Position numbers and translations under genes: made by a program
Assembly (NCBI GenBank): GCA_916719935.1
Contig: CAKAPY010000096.1
Location: 1-5,871 of the forward strand
Origin: an uncultured Actinomyces sp.
GTDB taxonomy: Bacteria; Actinomycetota; Actinomycetes; Actinomycetales; Actinomycetaceae
DNA: 5,871 nucleotides
Reading direction: 5' to 3'
The notes under the pieces: model-generated
The model's input: only the letters and a program-made list of their open reading frames with translations
The model's database searches: none
What the model was told of the DNA's origin: nothing
In this document: positions 1 to 5,688 of the stretch, piece by piece
How the letters are laid out: every line of letters starts with the position of its first letter
Numbering within the stretch: the first letter of the stretch is position 1

Positions 1-31
1 CATGCTCTTCACGAAGGGGGACGCACGATGA
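1..31 (+). CDS. 3' end of upstream gene, probably a MalF-type sugar ABC permease (partial)
   Basis: The frame starting at base 2 reads MLFTKGDAR followed by a TGA stop at 29-31. This stop overlaps the ATG of the next permease at 28-30 in an ATGA arrangement. Such overlaps are common between the two permease genes of carbohydrate ABC importers. A hydrophobic stretch followed by a short charged tail fits the cytoplasmic C-terminus of a MalF-type subunit. Only nine residues are visible, so the identity is inferred from the neighbour and not read from the sequence. The gene continues to the left of the window. Confidence 0.5.
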   Translation, partial: MLFTKGDAR

Positions 32-918
32 GCGCTGCACAGGTTCGGGAACGCGCATACCAGGCTGCGCCTCGTCCCCTCAATCGCAAGAAAATCCATC
101 CGGGCAAGATTGCAGTCAATGCGATTTTGGTTATTACTTCGCTCGTCTGGCTCCTTCCCGTGTATTGGATGGTGAACTCAGCATTTCAAACCGAGAGAAA
201 CCTTCTATCGAGCCCGCCAAAGCTGATCCCCGCACCGCTGACCACCGAACACTTCACCAAGGTGCTCTCATCTCCCGCATTTCACTCCGCGTTGCTTATG
301 TCTTTGGGCGCGGCAGTCATTACCGTTGTGGCAACAACCCTGTGCTCACTTCTTGCAGCTTTGGCCTTGGCACGTTTTAATTTCCGCGGCCGTCGGACTC
401 TGATTGTTGCAATTCTGGTGATTCAGATGATCCCCGCCGAAGCGCTCTTTATTTCCCAGTACAGGATGTTGGACTCATGGGCGCTGTTGAACTCGGTTGC
501 TGGTCTGTCATTGCTGTACGTGGGTGGCGTGCTCCCATTCGTCACGTGGATGATGCGCGGTTATGTCGAGGCCGTTCCCGAGGAGCTCGAGCAGGCCGCA
601 ATGATCGACGGATGCACCCGAATCCAAGCATTCATGCGTGTGACCTTACCGCTTCTCGCGCCGGGATTGGTATCGACCTCGGTATTTGCTTTCCTTCACT
701 CCTGGAATGAATACACGCTGGCCCTGATTGTGCTCTCTCGCGATTCGGCAGTGACCTTGCCGCTGTGGCTGCAATCTTTCCAGCAGGGCCTGCAAGGTTC
801 GGACTGGGGCGGTGTGATGGCAGGATCGACACTTATCACAATCCCAGTGCTGATCCTGTTCATTTTCGTTCAGAACCGGATGTCGACCGGCATGGTGTCG
901 GGGGCTGTGAAGGGCTGA
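28..918 (+). CDS. Carbohydrate ABC transporter permease, MalG-type
   Basis: This is one of the two membrane subunits of a CUT1-type sugar importer. It forms the translocation channel with a MalF-like partner and contacts the ATPase through its cytoplasmic EAA loop. The 296-residue product has the usual MalG length and about six membrane segments (roughly 28-50, 85-113, 123-142, 155-177, 211-236 and 262-281). The EAA loop is clear at about 185-213: EELEQAAMIDGC, then LP at 207-208 and G213. The protein ends in GMVSGAVKG, close to the TAGAVKG tail typical of this family. The ATG is supported by AAGGGGG at 14-20, seven bases upstream, and by overlap with the preceding stop. The gene is the last of its operon here, because the next gene is convergent. 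The substrate cannot be read from the permease; a di- or oligosaccharide or an amino sugar are all possible. Function class is secure, specificity is not. Confidence 0.93.
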   Translation: MSAAQVRERAYQAAPRPLNRKKIHPGKIAVNAILVITSLVWLLPVYWMVNSAFQTERNLLSSPPKLIPAPLTTEHFTKVLSSPAFHSALLMSLGAAVITVVATTLCSLLAALALARFNFRGRRTLIVAILVIQMIPAEALFISQYRMLDSWALLNSVAGLSLLYVGGVLPFVTWMMRGYVEAVPEELEQAAMIDGCTRIQAFMRVTLPLLAPGLVSTSVFAFLHSWNEYTLALIVLSRDSAVTLPLWLQSFQQGLQGSDWGGVMAGSTLITIPVLILFIFVQNRMSTGMVSGAVKG

Positions 919-923
919 AAAAT

Positions 924-966
924 CTTTACTGGCAGCCGCATGTCGGTCTGTCAATATGCGGCAAAG
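924..966 (-). terminator. Possible weak terminator between convergent genes
   Basis: GCCGCAT at 935-941 pairs perfectly with ATGCGGC at 956-962 around a 14-base loop. On the minus strand the stem can be extended by CTTT/AAAG (963-966 with 924-927) across a 7-base bulge. That brings it next to a run of five T (918-922 on the plus strand reads as A). It lies in the 57-base gap between the two convergent stop codons, where a terminator is expected. The core stem is short and its loop large, and the plus strand has no T-run after it. It is therefore a candidate only, best suited to the minus-strand gene. Confidence 0.38.
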
Positions 967-975
967 TCAGCAGGA

Positions 976-3573
976 TCAGATCAGGTTTCGCTTCTGCATG
1001 ATCTTCAGGGCCACCCAACCGAAGGGAGCGCGGCCGTAGAAGGTCACCAGACGGTAGATGATCGCGGTCGGAAGAGCCATGGACACGGCGATTCCTGCAA
1101 CTTGAAGGCCACCGGTGAGTGCGGCCTCGACCGGACCGATGCCACCGGGGGAGGGGACGACAGAACCCAGCGAGTTCGAGGCCAAGTAGGTGATGGAGAG
1201 CGTCACCAAGTTCAATGACCCGCCCATTGCAGTCAAGGACGCCCAGAAGGCTCCAACGAAACCGATATTCATGAGCAGGTTTCCACCGAGCACCGCGAGA
1301 AGGCGCTGAGGCTGACCGGCAACCCACAGAAGACGCGGATACACCTGCTTCCATGTCGGCTCGATCTTCGACCAAATGAACTTTCGGATCTTCGGAATCG
1401 AAATGCACACGATGACAATCACAGCTACGACAGCGGTTCCGGCAATAATCGCGCCGTAGGGGAGTGAAACCGACAGCGACGAACCCGAGAAGAACAGGAC
1501 GATGACCAACAATGAAACGGTCACCAGGAACTGGGAAATCTGCTGCAAAGTAACGGTGGTGACGGCAGCGGCTGTCGACATCTTCTGCTTTGTCAGGAAA
1601 CGCAGGTTGAGCGCCGCCGGACCAATTCCAGCGGGAGCAACAAGAGTGATGATCGAGGCTGCGATCTGAGCCAAGATGGCATCGCCAAATTTGACCTTCT
1701 CTTGGCTGAAGGCAACCAGGGGAACGGCTCCTCCAACCCAGGTTGTTGCTGCGAATACGAAAGCGACAGCGATCCAAATAGGGCTTGCCTGCTTCACCGC
1801 AGTGACGATATCGGAGAAGTTGAGCGAACCCATCAACACGACAACCGCAACTGCCAGAACACCGAAGGTAATCATTGTCCTGGGTGCGAAGCGCTGAAGG
1901 TTTGCGGGCTGAACGGATTCTTGCGGGGTGTCGGCGACGATCGCCTCGCGCAGGCGATCCAGAAGGTCGCTGCGTCGAAGAGCGGAGGAAACCTCGGAAG
2001 GAAGAACCGGCTTTTGAAGAACCGGTGCGCAGGCGACCAATTCCGCTTCGCTGAGGTTTCGCCGTGCCGAGGCAAGAGCTCGCTCGGGCCCGGCATAGAT
2101 AGCAAGTAGGGTGAGGAGCTGAGCGATATCAATGCGTTGGTTGAGCTCAGTAGTTGCCACCTCGCCTTCATCCCAGTGGATGAGCCAAACCTCTGAGGAC
2201 TGGTCGAGTACGACGGACGAAGGGGCGATGTGGCGGTGGCTGATCGCGTGAGAGTGCGCCAAGAGGAGCTGCTTCCACGCCTGATCAAGAATGTCATCGC
2301 TGAGTGCGTCGGTGTCGGCCAGATCCTTGAGGGAAGCTGTCGGGGGAAGGGCTCGCATTGCCGTCATGATTGAGTCCCCAGCTTGAGCAATACCCATGGG
2401 CTCGGGCAAGTGAACACCGGAACGTTTAGCTGAAATAGCGGTCAGCATGGAACGCTCTGCAGCTGCTTTCACCGAGGGGGAAACCCAGCGAGAAATCCCG
2501 CGTAGGCGAACGTTGTTCCATACTTCCAGGAGTGTGCCGGCCATACCGCGGCCCGGATCCAAAATAGTGATTTCGTATGGAACGCCGTAGGTATCCCAGA
2601 CCTGGTAGTGGCGGTTTCCGTCGACCGGTGGTCGGCGGGCAATCGTGTATTCCGCTGAATCAGCTTCAGCGGTCTTCATATGGAAGTGGCCGTGTGGTGT
2701 TTCCGTAACAGTCCATGTGTCGAGCGTGACGCCGGCGGGAAGAAGGTCTGTGCGGATGACGCGTGAGGGAATAATCCGGATCGAGAGCAGCGCCTTCACA
2801 ATCTGGCCGCCCGAGGCACTGCGGTCTTGGAAGCCCAAGAAGAAACGCGACGAGACACCAAAAGTGCGACCAAGAAGAACGGAGATCAACGCTGATGGAA
2901 GAGTGAGTTGCCCTCGAAGTACCCAAATGACGATGATGATGCCCAGAGCCCAGTAGGACCAGCGGACTGAACGAAGTGCTTCGGCTTCACCCGCAGCTGT
3001 GAAGAGGGCAATGAGAGCGATTGCGACCAGGTTGATCGCGATGTGCGAGGCCGTCTGTCCGTTCTCTACGTTCGTCACCCTAAGCGGACCAGTGATGGTT
3101 TCAGGAAGTTGGCGAAGTCCCAGCAAGATGACATACGAGGCCACGCCGGCGATCATGGCGGTGGTGAGAGCTTCGATGGCAGTGGAGACCTGACGACGGA
3201 ATAGCAACATTCCGATGACGGCGATGGGGGTGACCAAGATAGTCAGGCCCTCCAACAGCGACAGGGGCATCAGGAGGAGATCGCGGATCACTGTGACTCG
3301 TAGAACGTCTTGGGCGACGCCTTCTGTCGTTGAGGATGCGACGAATCCCAGGCCCCACACAAGGAGAATTCCCATAAGGCACATGATGGCCTCGTAGAGA
3401 TCAGCCCGGCGCCGACGGCGGGAAAGCAGGTGATCGGCAAAGAAAACGGGTTCGGGAAGCCGAGAGTGCAAGGAAGTGGGTGCAGTCGATTCAGGTGCAT
3501 CCACCGGTGGTTCCACAGAGGATGTGGGGGCCTCGGTTATGTCAGACGTGACCAGTTCCTCGGAATTCTCCAT
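976..3573 (-). CDS. Large membrane protein: N-terminal membrane block, kinase-like region, C-terminal LPG_synthase_TM (UPF0104) domain
   Basis: The product is 865 residues counted from the ATG at 3573. A Ser/Thr/Pro-rich acidic tail (1-42) and a basic patch SRRRRR (51-56) precede about five hydrophobic segments between 60 and 220. A mostly soluble region (about 220-563) follows, and its middle resembles a protein-kinase or aminoglycoside-kinase fold: SHRHIAPSSVVLD (445-457) sits where HxDxxxxN is expected and WLIHWDEG (463-470) where DFG is expected. The last 300 residues have about eight membrane segments and the family motif PSPGGIGPVEAAL (807-819), with a related PAGIGP at 647-652. This is the LPG_synthase_TM family, which includes the lipid-flipping half of MprF. 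The DUF2156 aminoacyl-transferase domain of full MprF is absent, so lysyl-PG synthesis is not predicted. A role in moving or handling membrane lipids or envelope polymers is inference. The upstream ATG at 3582 is possible (868 residues), but the ribosome site sits flush against it; the ATG at 3573 has AGGA eight bases upstream. The gene is monocistronic in this window and divergent from dedA. The domain call is good; the biological role is unknown. Confidence 0.85.
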   Translation of the reverse strand: MENSEELVTSDITEAPTSSVEPPVDAPESTAPTSLHSRLPEPVFFADHLLSRRRRRADLYEAIMCLMGILLVWGLGFVASSTTEGVAQDVLRVTVIRDLLLMPLSLLEGLTILVTPIAVIGMLLFRRQVSTAIEALTTAMIAGVASYVILLGLRQLPETITGPLRVTNVENGQTASHIAINLVAIALIALFTAAGEAEALRSVRWSYWALGIIIVIWVLRGQLTLPSALISVLLGRTFGVSSRFFLGFQDRSASGGQIVKALLSIRIIPSRVIRTDLLPAGVTLDTWTVTETPHGHFHMKTAEADSAEYTIARRPPVDGNRHYQVWDTYGVPYEITILDPGRGMAGTLLEVWNNVRLRGISRWVSPSVKAAAERSMLTAISAKRSGVHLPEPMGIAQAGDSIMTAMRALPPTASLKDLADTDALSDDILDQAWKQLLLAHSHAISHRHIAPSSVVLDQSSEVWLIHWDEGEVATTELNQRIDIAQLLTLLAIYAGPERALASARRNLSEAELVACAPVLQKPVLPSEVSSALRRSDLLDRLREAIVADTPQESVQPANLQRFAPRTMITFGVLAVAVVVLMGSLNFSDIVTAVKQASPIWIAVAFVFAATTWVGGAVPLVAFSQEKVKFGDAILAQIAASIITLVAPAGIGPAALNLRFLTKQKMSTAAAVTTVTLQQISQFLVTVSLLVIVLFFSGSSLSVSLPYGAIIAGTAVVAVIVIVCISIPKIRKFIWSKIEPTWKQVYPRLLWVAGQPQRLLAVLGGNLLMNIGFVGAFWASLTAMGGSLNLVTLSITYLASNSLGSVVPSPGGIGPVEAALTGGLQVAGIAVSMALPTAIIYRLVTFYGRAPFGWVALKIMQKRNLI

Positions 3574-3581
3574 GGATGACA

Positions 3582-3585
3582 TCCT
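3582..3585 (-). promoter_or_regulatory. Ribosome binding site deciding the start of the 865-residue membrane protein
   Basis: On the minus strand the sequence reads AGATAGGATGTCATCCATG. AGGA (3582-3585) lies eight bases before the ATG at 3571-3573, a normal spacing. For the ATG at 3580-3582 the same motif abuts or overlaps the start codon, leaving no spacer. This favours the inner start. TAGGAT (3581-3586) also resembles an actinobacterial -10 box (TAnnnT), which would place transcription start almost at the inner ATG and give a near-leaderless message. I see no -35 box at the matching distance, so this second reading is weak. Confidence 0.5.
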
Positions 3586-3658
3586 ATCTGGTATGCAAAG
3601 ACCGGTAGGGTTGACTCAAGTAACATGCCGTGCACTTTGTCATTCGTTGTACCCAATT

Positions 3659-3664
3659 GAAGGA
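3659..3664 (+). promoter_or_regulatory. Ribosome binding site of dedA
   Basis: GAAGGA lies seven bases upstream of the ATG at 3672 and selects that start over the in-frame GTG at 3630. The GTG has no purine-rich site at a proper distance and would add 14 residues (MHFVIRC...) before the hydrophobic core without resembling a signal peptide. Confidence 0.75.
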
Positions 3665-3671
3665 ATTCTGC

Positions 3672-4376
3672 ATGCTGAACGCCATCCTTGTGAACGCCTC
3701 AGGGCTTGACACCTTCATTCACTGGTTTAAAGACCCCGAAAGTCTGCTGGTTGCAATGGGACCGTGGGTTCTGTGGGGGACGATGCTCATCGTCCTCATT
3801 GAGTCGGGTGTCCTTTTCCCTGTTCTTCCCGGAGAATCTCTGCTCTTCACAGCAGGTTTGCTGCACGATCGACTGGGCCTGCACCTGCCAACCCTGATCA
3901 TCATGGTTGTTGTTGCAGCCTTCATTGGCGCGCAAATTGGTTACTTCCTGGGTGCGAAGTGGGGGCGCAAGCTCTTCAAGCCGGATGCGCGGGTACTAAA
4001 GACCGAGCACTTGGAGAAGGCTGAGCACTACTTCCGTGACTACGGTGGTCGTTCGCTGGTGATTGGTCGTTTCATTCCCTTCGTGCGGACCTTCATTCCG
4101 CTGGCCGCGGGAATTGCACGCTATCCCTACAGCAAATTCCTGCTGTTCAATACCCTGGGTGCACTGCTGTGGGGCGCTGGCTTCATTATTGTCGGTTCGC
4201 TGCTGGGCAATGTCCCCTTTGTTCACGACAACCTCACGCTGATCTTGGGCGTCATTATTCTGGTTTCGGTCCTACCCGTGATCCTAGAAATCATTGGGCA
4301 GAAGCGTAATGGTGGCGCTCAAGCCAAGGATGCGACCGAGAATGTCGTATCCGCGCAGGAGGACCGTTCCGAGTGA
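3672..4376 (+). CDS. DedA family integral membrane protein
   Basis: DedA (SNARE-associated / VTT-fold) proteins are inner-membrane proteins. Members have been tied to proton-motive-force homeostasis, envelope stress and, in some cases, flipping of undecaprenyl phosphate or phospholipids across the membrane. The 234-residue product has normal family length. The N-terminal half carries VLIESGVLFPVLPGESLLF (41-59), with acidic residues E44 and E55 where family members keep functionally important acids. The centre holds GRFIPFVRTFIPLAAGIAR (132-150), with R133, R139, P143 and G147, the most recognisable DedA block. Membrane segments lie near 29-60, 75-95, 130-150, 155-178 and 188-208. A hydrophilic tail of about 25 residues ends the protein. 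The stop overlaps the pheA start (GTGA at 4373-4376), so the two genes are almost certainly co-transcribed. The gene is divergent from another membrane-lipid-type gene. Family assignment is firm; which DedA activity it has cannot be said. Confidence 0.93.
   Translation: MLNAILVNASGLDTFIHWFKDPESLLVAMGPWVLWGTMLIVLIESGVLFPVLPGESLLFTAGLLHDRLGLHLPTLIIMVVVAAFIGAQIGYFLGAKWGRKLFKPDARVLKTEHLEKAEHYFRDYGGRSLVIGRFIPFVRTFIPLAAGIARYPYSKFLLFNTLGALLWGAGFIIVGSLLGNVPFVHDNLTLILGVIILVSVLPVILEIIGQKRNGGAQAKDATENVVSAQEDRSE
4357..4363 (+). promoter_or_regulatory. Ribosome binding site of pheA inside the end of dedA
   Basis: AGGAGGA is a near-perfect anti-16S match, located within the last codons of dedA and nine bases before the GTG at 4373. 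It supports this unusual start codon and suggests pheA can recruit ribosomes itself as well as through coupling to dedA. Confidence 0.8.
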
Positions 4377-5308
4377 GCACCTTGCGAATCGCATTTCTTG
4401 GCCCATTTGGAACCTTTACCGAGCAGGCTTTGCGTCAGGTCGCCCCCGAAGAGGCAGAACTCATTCCACTGACTTCTCCTCCTTTGGCGATGAAGGCCGT
4501 GCGTGAGGGAAGGGCAGACTGGGCAGTTGTCCCCATTGAGAACTCCATCGAAGGCGGTGTCAATGCAACGCTCGATGCCCTGGCAGATTACCCTCAGCTG
4601 GTGATCCGTGCGGAAATGCTGGTGCCGATTACCTTCCACCTGGCTGTTCGACCGGGTACCCAAGTATCGGATATTCGCAAGATTGGAACCCACCCGCACG
4701 CGTGGGCACAGTGCCGAAACTGGGCTGAGGAAACCTTCCCCGGCGTTGTTCACGTCCCCACGACCTCGACTGCTGCAGCGGCCGAGACCTTGGGTTCGGG
4801 CGAAAGCGCATTCGATGCGGTTCTGTGTAACGCAACCTCGGTAGATCGTTACGGTTTGGAATCGCTGTTCACGGATGTTGCGGATAATCCGGGCGCTATC
4901 ACGCGTTTTGTGTGCGTGAGAAGGCCGATTGAAGGGTCGTTAACTGCTCCGACTGGACATGACAAGACGACCATTCAAGTTGCGCTGCCTGTGAACCAAG
5001 CGGGATCGCTGATGCGTTTGCTTGAACAGTTCTCGGTGCATGATGTTGACCTGTCACGAATCGAATCGCGTCCCAGCGGCGATGGTTTGGGTGCCTATAC
5101 CTTCTCGATTGACATGGTTGGACACATCGCTCAGGAACATATTCAGGCGGCACTGCGCGGGTTGTATCGAGTGTCTCCGGATGTGCGATTCATGGGCTCG
5201 TACCCCAGCTCGACGGTCAATAGTGCGGATGTCCCCCAAGATGACGAGGACTATCGACGCGCGCGAACCTGGGTGCGCGAACTCCTTGCGGGCGTCGAGC
5301 AGGAGTGA
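4373..5308 (+). CDS. pheA: Prephenate dehydratase
   Basis: This cytoplasmic enzyme converts prephenate to phenylpyruvate with loss of water and CO2, the committed step to phenylalanine. The 311-residue protein is the stand-alone bacterial type, with no chorismate mutase domain. The catalytic domain (1 to about 183) shows LGPFGTFTEQAL (9-20), VPIENSIEGGV (53-63), THPHAWAQC (106-114), TSTAAAA (131-137) and NPGAITRF (172-179) with the TRF motif Thr177. A C-terminal ACT domain (about 198-275) follows, with GSL (211-213) and the ESRP motif (231-234) typical of phenylalanine binding, so feedback inhibition by phenylalanine is expected. A charged tail of about 35 residues ends it. The GTG start overlaps the dedA stop by four bases and has a strong ribosome site. 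No phe leader peptide or attenuator precedes it, as the gene is reached through dedA. A hairpin terminator follows. All key motifs are present and I see no defect. Confidence 0.96.
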   Translation: MSTLRIAFLGPFGTFTEQALRQVAPEEAELIPLTSPPLAMKAVREGRADWAVVPIENSIEGGVNATLDALADYPQLVIRAEMLVPITFHLAVRPGTQVSDIRKIGTHPHAWAQCRNWAEETFPGVVHVPTTSTAAAAETLGSGESAFDAVLCNATSVDRYGLESLFTDVADNPGAITRFVCVRRPIEGSLTAPTGHDKTTIQVALPVNQAGSLMRLLEQFSVHDVDLSRIESRPSGDGLGAYTFSIDMVGHIAQEHIQAALRGLYRVSPDVRFMGSYPSSTVNSADVPQDDEDYRRARTWVRELLAGVEQE

Positions 5309-5322
5309 ACTGCTGATTTTTA

Positions 5323-5370
5323 CGAGGCCGGTTGGTGCTTGAGGGCGTCAGCCGGCCTCGCAGTTTAGTT
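5323..5370 (+). terminator. Rho-independent-type terminator after the dedA-pheA unit
   Basis: CGAGGCCGGTTG (5323-5334) pairs with CAGCCGGCCTCG (5349-5360) over 12 base pairs with one G-U pair, around a 14-base loop. The stem starts 14 bases after the pheA stop. The tail CAGTTTAGTT is only moderately T-rich. AACTGC at 5309-5314 can also pair with GCAGTT at 5360-5365 to lengthen the structure across an internal loop. The stem is very strong, so termination here is likely even with the imperfect tail. Confidence 0.75.
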
Positions 5371-5425
5371 AAGCAAGGTGCGCATTGCGCCTGTTTTGCG
5401 CATGAGGCGGACCAGGCCTCGGCGG
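5371..5425. other. Short spacer between convergent terminators
   Basis: No gene is visible. The stretch holds two copies of TGCGCAT (5379-5385 and 5397-5403), whose palindromic core could pair as a six-base stem, and a small GAGGC/GCCTC hairpin (5404-5408 with 5416-5420). Neither is followed by a T-run on either strand. I assign no function. Confidence 0.3.
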
Positions 5426-5460
5426 GTAAAACAAAAGGACCCAGCTTTCGCTGGGTCCTT
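5426..5460 (-). terminator. Terminator of tRNA-Leu
   Basis: On the minus strand AAGGACCCAGC (5450-5460) pairs perfectly over 11 bases with GCTGGGTCCTT (5435-5445) around a GAAA tetraloop. It is followed by TTTTGTTTT. This is a classic intrinsic terminator, beginning seven bases beyond the discriminator base of the tRNA. The same inverted repeat could also stop stray plus-strand transcription from pheA, but its plus-strand tail (TTATTACG) is poor. Confidence 0.9.
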
Positions 5461-5466
5461 ATTACG

Positions 5467-5550
5467 TGCGCGAGGGGGGAGTTGAACCCCCACCCTATCA
5501 CTAGGACACGGACCTGAACCGTGCGCGTCTGCCTATTCCGCCACTCGCGC
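5467..5550 (-). tRNA. tRNA-Leu (anticodon CAG)
   Basis: The 84-base minus-strand gene folds into a complete class II cloverleaf. The acceptor stem is GCGCGAG (5550-5544) with CTCGCGC (5474-5468), and A at 5467 is the discriminator base, as expected for leucine. The D-arm region contains GCGGAATAGGCAGACGC. The anticodon stem CACGG/CCGTG encloses the loop TTCAGGT, giving anticodon CAG (5514-5516), which reads CUG. The long variable arm CCTA-GTGA-TAGG is typical of tRNA-Leu. The T arm is GGGGG-TTCAACT-CCCCC. The next bases are CGT, so CCA is not encoded and must be added after transcription. The gene stands alone, with its own promoter and terminator. Confidence 0.97.
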
Positions 5551-5560
5551 GTACGTGGAA

Positions 5561-5589
5561 ACTTTAGGGAATGAGGACGCAGAAGTCAA
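5561..5589 (-). promoter_or_regulatory. Promoter of tRNA-Leu
   Basis: On the minus strand TTGACT (5589-5584) and TAAAGT (5566-5561) are separated by exactly 17 bases, a good match to the housekeeping sigma consensus. The -10 box ends ten bases before the mature tRNA 5' end, so transcription would start only a few bases upstream of it. Confidence 0.8.
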
Positions 5590-5688
5590 ACCGAAGTGTG
5601 AAAGGCGGCGAGCGTCACCTTGAGAAGTGCGGAGATGCTCTTCCTATAGTTGATCGCCACCCGTGCGCGGCTAGCTTCTGTTCTTCTT

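Larger units (their letters stand above)
3574..3671. promoter_or_regulatory. Divergent intergenic region with a TTGACTCAA palindrome
   Basis: These 98 bases separate the minus-strand LPG-type gene from dedA and must contain the promoters of both. TTGACTCAA at 3611-3619 is a perfect inverted repeat around a central C. It offers a -35-like TTGACT on the plus strand and TTGAGT on the minus strand. No convincing -10 hexamer lies 16-18 bases from it on either strand: the plus strand has ACTTTG at 3634-3639, the minus strand GCATAC at 3596-3591. The palindrome could therefore be an overlapping promoter element or a small operator. No riboswitch-like structure was recognised. Confidence 0.35.

Noticed and set aside
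926..1777. Long 283-residue minus-strand reading frame and several plus-strand frames (for example 1702-2109) within the large membrane protein gene
   Set aside because: They overlap a frame with clear membrane segments and family motifs. Their translations are rich in Arg, Ser, His and Cys without domain logic, as expected of frame shadows in G/C-rich coding DNA.
3630..3671. Upstream GTG start of dedA giving a longer protein
   Set aside because: It has no ribosome site at the right distance, and the ATG at 3672 has GAAGGA seven bases upstream.
5371..5425. Repeated TGCGCAT motifs suggesting a repeat array or small RNA
   Set aside because: There are only two short copies, with no promoter or T-run, and the core is a simple palindrome likely by chance.
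5440..5490. Possible integration (att) site at the tRNA-Leu 3' end
   Set aside because: I see no duplicate of the tRNA 3' segment, no integrase and no mobile-element genes. The 3' flank holds only terminators and pheA.
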